A stretch of DNA of 5,090 nt from an uncultured Bacteroidales bacterium (lineage in GTDB: Bacteria; Bacteroidota; Bacteroidia; Bacteroidales; UBA932): the NCBI GenBank assembly GCA_945874815.1, contig CAMCIE010000131.1, positions 1-5,090 of the forward strand, given 5' to 3'. Of the stretch, positions 1 to 5,090 are shown in pieces; position 1 is the first letter of the stretch, and each line of letters opens with the position of its first letter. The notes under the pieces are model-generated. The model had not been told where the DNA came from. It did no database searches and saw only the letters and a program-made list of their open reading frames with translations. A program made the position numbers and the translations under genes.

Positions 1-1
1 G

Positions 2-793
2 GATCTTTCTTTCGTTTCGAAATCTTCTCCTGTCGTGGTTTCCATGCATGCAACTACATCCAACCTCGATACAGAAGCCAACAGGACTGCTCTTTTCAAC
101 TGCTTTGCAGGTTTTGACCAGGTGCATTTCTTCACAGGGCATACCCATCAGACAGCAAACAGGCAGTCAGGTAACTGGTATGACCACAACTGCGGTGCAG
201 TTTGCGCGGACTGGTGGGATTGCATATATAAATCGGATGGCAAGGTACATATCGGAACTGACGGAGCACCGGGAGGATATGAAATCTTCGATATTGCAGG
301 GACAACTTTCAAATGGCAGTTCAAAGGTATTGGAATGGATGAGAATATTCAGTTCCGCAGCTACGACCGAAATAATATCCACCTCACGACTGAGATGTAC
401 ATTCCGGACAAGTCGGCAGAGCAGAAAGCCGTTTTCGATGCTGTAGCAGGCAATTGGAAAACTGCCAACAATGCCAATGAAGTTTACCTGAATGTCTGGA
501 ACTATGGTCCGGGTTGGAACATCGAAGTGACGGAGGATGGAAAACCATTGACAGTAACAAAGTCCGGTGGTAGTTCATACAGGGATCCTCTCCACATCCT
601 TACCTATATGCCAACTTCGGGCAAGACTCAGGAAGATTCATTTACGACTAAAAGTTGCGGCCATTTATGGATGGTGACCGCTTCAAGTGCCACTTCAACC
701 CTTGAAATCAAGGTTACTGACAATTTCGGAAATATTTACACTGAAACAATGACCAGACCTAAGCCGTTCAACGTCGAAACCTATAGTCGTTGA
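2..793 (+). CDS. Calcineurin-like metallophosphoesterase, C-terminal part (5' end outside window)
   Basis: This is the end of a metal-dependent phosphoesterase of the Bacteroidota type, in which a calcineurin-like catalytic domain is followed by a C-terminal beta domain (families usually called Metallophos and MetallophosC). Seen directly: the frame is open to the left edge and starts DLSFVSKSSPVVVSMHA, the usual strand ending in a metal-binding His (nt 47-49). The last metal motif, GHTH, lies at nt 137-148. It is followed by a Cys-rich CGAVCADWW stretch and the DGAPGGY signature (nt 260-280), where the catalytic domain closes. The remaining ~140 residues match the C-terminal domain, including VTDNFGNIYTE near the end. 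The metal ligands of the first three motifs (DxH, GD, GNH) lie upstream and cannot be checked. A GTG at 35 and an ATG at 44 are internal codons, not starts. Full-length relatives have roughly 450-550 residues, so about half is present. The substrate is unknown. Whether it is secreted cannot be judged without the N-terminus. Confidence 0.9.
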   Translation, partial: DLSFVSKSSPVVVSMHATTSNLDTEANRTALFNCFAGFDQVHFFTGHTHQTANRQSGNWYDHNCGAVCADWWDCIYKSDGKVHIGTDGAPGGYEIFDIAGTTFKWQFKGIGMDENIQFRSYDRNNIHLTTEMYIPDKSAEQKAVFDAVAGNWKTANNANEVYLNVWNYGPGWNIEVTEDGKPLTVTKSGGSSYRDPLHILTYMPTSGKTQEDSFTTKSCGHLWMVTASSATSTLEIKVTDNFGNIYTETMTRPKPFNVETYSR

Positions 794-795
794 CA

Positions 796-862
796 GATGT
801 CTCGACTTTGCCCTACATGACATTACTTGTCATTTCGACTAAGCGAAGCGCATGGAGAAATC
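796..862. repeat. Imperfect long palindrome, probable dispersed intergenic repeat
   Basis: The outer arms are GATGTCTC (796-803) and GAGAAATC (855-862), which pair at 7 of 8 positions. The inner arms are ATGACA (817-822) and TGTCAT (828-833), a perfect 6-bp stem around the 5-nt centre TTACT. The segments between are unequal (13 nt on the left, 21 nt on the right, the latter holding AAGCGAAGCG), so the full hairpin would carry an asymmetric bulge. From memory, both halves resemble degenerate copies of short repeats common between genes in Bacteroidota (TCATTTCGAC...GGAGAAATC and AGATGTCTCGACTT...CATGACA). It starts 3 nt after the phosphoesterase stop. No T-run follows either stem, so it is not a canonical intrinsic terminator, but the RNA hairpin could protect the upstream mRNA end or reduce read-through. 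The pairing is observed; the repeat identity and function are inferred. Confidence 0.6.
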
Positions 863-916
863 CAAGCACATTGACAAACATAATCAAACACATCAATATT
901 AACTAAACTAATTTTT
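863..916 (+). promoter_or_regulatory. AT-rich leader upstream of the susC-like gene
   Basis: This stretch is strongly A/T-rich and ends in ACTAATTTTT directly before the ATG. It contains no Shine-Dalgarno-like purine run, which is normal for Bacteroidota, where AT-rich unstructured leaders support initiation. I looked for the phylum's promoter pattern (TTTG near -33, TAnnTTTG near -7) and found no well-placed match. The nearest candidate is TTGACA (871-876) with TATTAACT (897-904) 20 bp downstream, but the second element matches only the leading TA. A promoter here is therefore possible but unproven. Transcription could equally come through the palindrome from upstream. Confidence 0.3.
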
Positions 917-3900
917 ATGAGATTCATTAAAACTATTGCTGCAACTCTGTTGCTGGCGCTTTCGGGCATATTGAGCGCGAATGCACAGAACAGAGCTGTG
1001 TCAGGAACAGTTCTTGATGCTCAGCAGCAGCCGGTTATCGGAGCGTCCGTGTTGGTCGCAGGTACCAGGCAGGGTACTGTGACAGATCCAGATGGAACAT
1101 TCTCAATGAAAATTCCTACAGGAAATGTCACTCTTGAAGTGGCCTGCATGGGTTACGTAACCGTCAACACGACAGTTCCGGAAGGAACATCCAAGATTGT
1201 CGTCACTCTTGAAGAAGACAACATGCTTCTGGAGGAGACAGTCGTAGTCGGTTATGGTACACAGAAAAAGGTGAACCTGACAGGTGCCATCACGTCTGTT
1301 GATTCCAAGTCTCTCGAAAACAGGACTTCACACTCTGTATCAGCAATGCTTCAGGGTTCTGTACCGGGACTTAACATCAGTACATCATCTGGTAACCCTG
1401 GTTCGACAGGATCAATCAATGTCCGTGGTTATACATCAATCAACGGTGCCGACCCTCTCGTCCTCATTGACGGAGCTGTAGGTGATCTTGACCGTGTAAA
1501 CCCTAACGATATTGAGTCCATTTCTGTCATCAAGGATGCCGCTGCAGCAGCCGTTTACGGTGCACGTGCAGCATTCGGTGTGATTCTCGTCACAACCAAG
1601 AGCGGAAAATCTGAGGACGGAAAAGCTACAGTACGTTACAGCGGCCGCTTCGGATGGGAGGAACCTACAACTTCAACTGATTATGAAACAAGTGGTTACT
1701 GGTCAGTATATACTCACAACGTTTTCCGTATGAATTCAGAAGGAAACAAATATGTGAAATATGATGAGTATGACATGCAGCAGCTCCTTGCCCGTGTCAA
1801 TGATGTAACTGAGAACCCGGACCGTCCTTGGGTTGTTGAGCGCACGGTCAACGGTCTCAGACAGTGGCGTTACTACGGTAATAACGACTGGTGGCATATG
1901 CTCTTCAATGACCAGCATCCTGTTCAACAGCACAACATCTCCGTTTCAGGTGGTGGAAAGAATGTGAAGTATTTTGTATCAGGTGGTTATGATCGTCAGC
2001 AGGGTATCATCAAACAGCGCCCTGATGTATTCACCAAATACAACCTCCGTTCAAAGATTGATTTCAACATCAACAAGTACATGAAGTTCAGCAACAATAC
2101 TTCATTCTACAGCTCTCTCTACGATTTCATCGGAGTTGGTGATATCCAGAACGCTATCGCATACACAGCTTCACACGCCCTTCCGATTTTCCCTATGCAG
2201 AACCCTGACGGTAGTTGGATTTACAAATTGAAAGATTTCTTCAACTCGGACTATGCCGTAGGTAACGGACGTCACATTGTATATGGCGAAGCTAAGAATA
2301 CCAACCTTCAGAGAAAGACCGATTTTGCGAATACCTCTGAACTTACAATCACTCCTGTGAAGGGCCTTTCAATTGTGGCAAACTTTACATACAGATTCCA
2401 CCAGAACAGGAATACAAGCAGAACTACCAACTTTACTTACAGAAGATATCCTGAGGCAGACATCGAAAAGTATGATAGTGGCGCGGGTCTCGACCAACTC
2501 AAAGAAAGCATCGCTACTTACAACTACTATGCATCCAATGTCTTTGCTACTTACGAGAATACATTCGCTGACAAACACCATCTCACAGTAATGGCTGGAT
2601 GGAACTATGAAAGTCAGGAAGGAAAAACTGTAGGTGCAAGCGGAGACTACCTTCTTACAGAGAACCTCTCCGACCTTAACCTCGTGGGTACCAATTCAGA
2701 CGGTGCTACGGTGATGGCTACTTCAGGAGGACGTACAGCTTATGCTCTCATGGGTTTCTTCGGTCGTATAAACTATGACTATGCAGGACGTTATCTCTTT
2801 GAAATTTCAGGCCGTTATGACGGTACATCACGTTTTGCAAAAGGCCACAGATGGGGCTTCTTCCCTTCTGGATCACTCGGATGGCGTATTTCAGAGGAGC
2901 CTTTCTTCGCTCCTGCAAAGAGCACTGTTGACAACCTTAAGATCCGTGCATCATACGGTACCCTTGGTAACCAGAATGTCGCAAACGATATAGCTTACCG
3001 TCTTATTGAAATCAAGAACTTTGCATACTACAACTTCGGAGAAGGCAGTACAGTCGGAAAATATGCAAGTATCTCTGCTCCTAACTCAGCTGACCTTACT
3101 TGGGAGACCTCTCAGCAATGGAACCTTGGTCTCGATCTTGACATGTTCAAGAACAGACTTCAGTTCACTGGTGAGGCTTATATCCGCGATACCAAGAACA
3201 TGCTTACAGACGGTTACGAGCTTCCTGCAGTTTATGGTGCTGATGCGCCTAAACAGAACACCGCAGACCTCCGTACTAAAGGTCTTGAGTTCTCTCTCGG
3301 TTGGAAAGACCAGTTCATGCTCGGTGGACATCCTTTCGGATATGGTATCAAAGGTATGATCAGCGTATATGACTCTGAAATTACCAAATATGAGAACAAG
3401 GAAAAGACCTTCGCGAAGGCATATTATGAGGGTATGAAGCTTGGTGAAATCTGGGGATTCGTTGCCAATGACCTCTTCCAGAGCGATGAAGAAGCTAAGG
3501 CGTACGCTGCTGAAGTTGACCTTTCTTATGTGAAGGGTAAGCTTGACAAAGTTGGCGGATGGGGTGCAGGTGACCTTAAATATGAGGATATCAATGGTGA
3601 CGGAAAGATCAGCATAGGTCAGAACAACGTGGCTGAACCAGGCGACCGCAAGATCATCGGCAACTCCCTCGCAAGACTCCAGTACGGTTTCACCCTCAGC
3701 CTTGATTACTTAGGATTCGACATTTCTGCATTCTTCCAGGGAACTGGTAACCACTACTGGTATCCGCACGTAAGGTCATTCGCATTCTGGGGACCTTTCA
3801 GCCAGCCAATGTGTTCTTACCTTCCTAAGGACCTCCTCCAGAACTGCTGGAGCCCTGAGAATCCTGATGCATACTTCCCACGTCCTATCGCATATCTGGC

Positions 3901-4201
3901 ATACGATGGTGGTGCACAGCTCAATAAGGTCAATACACGTTATCTGCAGAATATCCGCTATCTCAGATTCAAGAACTTGACAGTCGGATACACTCTTCCT
4001 CAGAAAGCTACCAAGAAGATCGGTATCGACAAGATTCGTCTTTACTTCTCAGGTGAGAACATCCACTATTGGTCTCCATTCAAGAAGAACAGCATCTACA
4101 TCGATCCTGAGGCAGCATTCAACCGCAGCAACAATGACTACAACCGAATGTTTTATCCTTGGCAGAAAACTTATATGTTCGGTATTGACATAACATTCTA
4201 A
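917..4201 (+). CDS. SusC/RagA-family TonB-dependent outer-membrane transporter
   Basis: A complete 1094-residue SusC-type transporter, within the usual ~950-1100 range. It imports oligomers captured by its SusD partner across the outer membrane, powered by TonB. Domains: signal peptide 1-23 (RFIK, hydrophobic core, ANA before Gln24); carboxypeptidase-regulatory-like beta domain ~27-100 with SGTVLDAQQQPVIGASV; TonB-box-like segment EETVVVGYGTQKK (106-118); plug ~119-229 with NVRGYTS, the NPNDIESISVIKDA signature (195-208) and YGARAAFGVILVTTK (214-228); then a ~860-residue beta-barrel ending in FGIDITF with terminal Phe, as outer-membrane barrels do. A DINGDGKI loop (891-898) is common in the family. 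There is no N-terminal STN domain, so there is no sign of direct anti-sigma signalling. The start is supported by the signal peptide and by the AT-rich leader just before it. Only three cysteines remain after cleavage: C77, C966 and C977. The susD-like gene follows 4 nt downstream, so they are almost certainly co-transcribed. The ligand is not predictable. Confidence 0.97.
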   Translation: MRFIKTIAATLLLALSGILSANAQNRAVSGTVLDAQQQPVIGASVLVAGTRQGTVTDPDGTFSMKIPTGNVTLEVACMGYVTVNTTVPEGTSKIVVTLEEDNMLLEETVVVGYGTQKKVNLTGAITSVDSKSLENRTSHSVSAMLQGSVPGLNISTSSGNPGSTGSINVRGYTSINGADPLVLIDGAVGDLDRVNPNDIESISVIKDAAAAAVYGARAAFGVILVTTKSGKSEDGKATVRYSGRFGWEEPTTSTDYETSGYWSVYTHNVFRMNSEGNKYVKYDEYDMQQLLARVNDVTENPDRPWVVERTVNGLRQWRYYGNNDWWHMLFNDQHPVQQHNISVSGGGKNVKYFVSGGYDRQQGIIKQRPDVFTKYNLRSKIDFNINKYMKFSNNTSFYSSLYDFIGVGDIQNAIAYTASHALPIFPMQNPDGSWIYKLKDFFNSDYAVGNGRHIVYGEAKNTNLQRKTDFANTSELTITPVKGLSIVANFTYRFHQNRNTSRTTNFTYRRYPEADIEKYDSGAGLDQLKESIATYNYYASNVFATYENTFADKHHLTVMAGWNYESQEGKTVGASGDYLLTENLSDLNLVGTNSDGATVMATSGGRTAYALMGFFGRINYDYAGRYLFEISGRYDGTSRFAKGHRWGFFPSGSLGWRISEEPFFAPAKSTVDNLKIRASYGTLGNQNVANDIAYRLIEIKNFAYYNFGEGSTVGKYASISAPNSADLTWETSQQWNLGLDLDMFKNRLQFTGEAYIRDTKNMLTDGYELPAVYGADAPKQNTADLRTKGLEFSLGWKDQFMLGGHPFGYGIKGMISVYDSEITKYENKEKTFAKAYYEGMKLGEIWGFVANDLFQSDEEAKAYAAEVDLSYVKGKLDKVGGWGAGDLKYEDINGDGKISIGQNNVAEPGDRKIIGNSLARLQYGFTLSLDYLGFDISAFFQGTGNHYWYPHVRSFAFWGPFSQPMCSYLPKDLLQNCWSPENPDAYFPRPIAYLAYDGGAQLNKVNTRYLQNIRYLRFKNLTVGYTLPQKATKKIGIDKIRLYFSGENIHYWSPFKKNSIYIDPEAAFNRSNNDYNRMFYPWQKTYMFGIDITF

Positions 4202-4205
4202 TCCA

Positions 4206-5090
4206 ATGAATAATATGAAAAAGAATATATTGATTATTGCTGCAGCTGCGTTTGCATTCAGCGCCTGTGGACTTCTGGACAAGGAACCTCAGTCAAAGCT
4301 CAGTCCTGAGACTTTCTTCAAGAATGCCACTGACTTGCAGCTATTTACCAACCCATATTATAATAACCTGCTTCCTAAGAATATCTACAATGAGCAGAGT
4401 GACCAGTATGTTCACCAGGATCCTTCAAACTTGGTGAAAGGTGGTAGCAACCGTACTGTTCCTGCCTCTGGCGGCGGATGGTCATGGGGTGACCTCAGAC
4501 GTATCAACACATGCCTGGATTATATTCCTTTGCAGTGTGAAGACCCAGTAGCAGCTGAACAATATACTGCTCTCAGCCGTTTCTTCAGGGCATATTTCTA
4601 CTTCGACAAAGTTCAGCGTTTCGGTGATGTGCCTTGGGTTGACCATGAGCCAGGTTCAAGTGATCCTGTACTTCAGGCACCAAGGGACAGCCGTGAATTT
4701 ATTATGCAGAAGATGATTGAGGATGTTGACTATGCAATCGAACATCTTCCTGATTCTTACGGTGGGAAAAATTACAGGGCTACCAAATGGGCTGCAATGG
4801 CATTCAAATCACGTTTCTGTCTCTATGAAGGAACATACAGGAAGTATCACAATCTTCAGAAACCAGAGTGGGAGCATGATTCTGCATACTATCTTGAGCA
4901 GGCTTACAAGGCTGCTGAACAGTTGATGGACAATGGTCCTTTCAAACTTTATTCAACAGGAAATCCTGATCTTGACTATGCTGCATTATTCTCTTCTTAT
5001 GATGCACAGACAACTGAGGCCATTCTTGCAATCAACTTCGATTATGGTACCTCCCTCATGCATAACGCAACTGCTTTTGCAGTTGAAGCC
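4206..5090 (+). CDS. SusD/RagB-family surface lipoprotein, N-terminal part (3' end outside window)
   Basis: The ligand-binding lid of the SusCD import complex, anchored by lipid on the cell surface. The frame is open from 4206 through the last base (295 codons) with no stop; relatives have about 500-620 residues, so roughly half is present. Seen, numbering from 4206: a lipoprotein signal (KKNILII, Ala/Phe-rich core, lipobox FSAC with Cys21, then GLLDKEP); W-S-W-G-D-L-R-R-I-N (92-101); RFFRAYFYFDKVQRFGDVPW (125-144), the strongest family motif; RDSREF (160-165); and TKWAAMAF...CLYEGTYRKYH (193-215). These belong to the helical TPR-like N-terminal domain (SusD-like_3). The C-terminal SusD_RagB region lies mostly or wholly beyond the edge. 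Two in-frame ATGs compete: 4206 (MNNMKKN) and 4215 (MKKN). No Shine-Dalgarno separates them, and either leaves a good signal peptide; the shorter places Cys at 18. The gap to the transporter stop is 4 or 13 nt, which suggests translational coupling. Confidence 0.94.
   Translation, partial: MNNMKKNILIIAAAAFAFSACGLLDKEPQSKLSPETFFKNATDLQLFTNPYYNNLLPKNIYNEQSDQYVHQDPSNLVKGGSNRTVPASGGGWSWGDLRRINTCLDYIPLQCEDPVAAEQYTALSRFFRAYFYFDKVQRFGDVPWVDHEPGSSDPVLQAPRDSREFIMQKMIEDVDYAIEHLPDSYGGKNYRATKWAAMAFKSRFCLYEGTYRKYHNLQKPEWEHDSAYYLEQAYKAAEQLMDNGPFKLYSTGNPDLDYAALFSSYDAQTTEAILAINFDYGTSLMHNATAFAVEA

Noticed and set aside
35..46. GTG (35) or ATG (44) as the start of the phosphoesterase gene
   Set aside because: The frame stays open to the left edge, and the residues before these codons (DLSFVSKSSPV) fit the family's strand leading to the metal-binding His, so both are internal codons of a longer gene.
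817..833. ATGACA-TTACT-TGTCAT hairpin as an intrinsic terminator
   Set aside because: The stem is short and A/T-rich, and TTCGAC rather than a T-run follows it. It is better explained as the core of the larger palindrome.
871..876. TTGACA as a classical sigma-70 -35 box
   Set aside because: The primary sigma factor of this phylum uses a different consensus, and no matching downstream element is present at a suitable spacing beyond a weak TATTAACT.
909..916. TAATTTTT, 7 of 8 positions of the Bacteroidota -7 element TAnnTTTG
   Set aside because: It abuts the ATG at 917. Transcription from it would begin inside the coding region and lose the signal peptide.
4049..4282. Reverse-strand open frame of 77 codons across the susC/susD junction
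   Set aside because: It lies antisense to two well-supported coding regions, has no recognisable domain, and its composition is that of a shadow frame. The other short antisense or off-frame openings in 167-3359 were rejected for the same reason.
1..5090. Possible new defence, mobile or signalling system
   Set aside because: All three coding regions belong to well-known families with intact family motifs in the parts visible. There is no transposase, toxin-antitoxin pair, repeat array or regulatory RNA signature to support such a claim.

Overview
The window is a piece of a Bacteroidota (probably Bacteroidales) chromosome. The evidence is a SusC-type TonB-dependent outer-membrane transporter followed 4 nt later by a SusD-type lipoprotein, start codons with no Shine-Dalgarno sequence in AT-rich leaders, and a dispersed-type intergenic palindrome that resembles repeats I know from this phylum. 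Genus cannot be assigned from the sequence alone.

Layout, all on the + strand: (1) the 3' part of a calcineurin-like metallophosphoesterase gene, open from the left edge and ending at 793; (2) a 123-nt intergenic region (794-916) holding an imperfect long palindrome (796-862) and an AT-rich leader (863-916); (3) a complete susC-like gene, 917-4201, 1094 codons; (4) the 5' part of a susD-like lipoprotein gene, 4206 to the right edge (295 codons seen, still open). The susD-like frame has no stop in the window, so a scan for closed reading frames would miss it.

The SusC/SusD pair should form an outer-membrane import complex: SusD is the surface lid that binds a glycan or other oligomer, and SusC is the TonB-driven barrel. 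This is the core of a polysaccharide utilisation locus or a related nutrient-uptake locus. The upstream phosphoesterase is in the same orientation and could act on a phosphorylated ligand, but the palindrome between them means a shared transcript cannot be assumed. No glycoside hydrolase, sensor or sigma/anti-sigma gene lies inside the window, so the substrate cannot be named.

I found no RNA gene, CRISPR array, transposase or origin. The protein-coding content is ordinary for the phylum. The least explained element is the intergenic palindrome, and I do not see evidence for a new type of system here.
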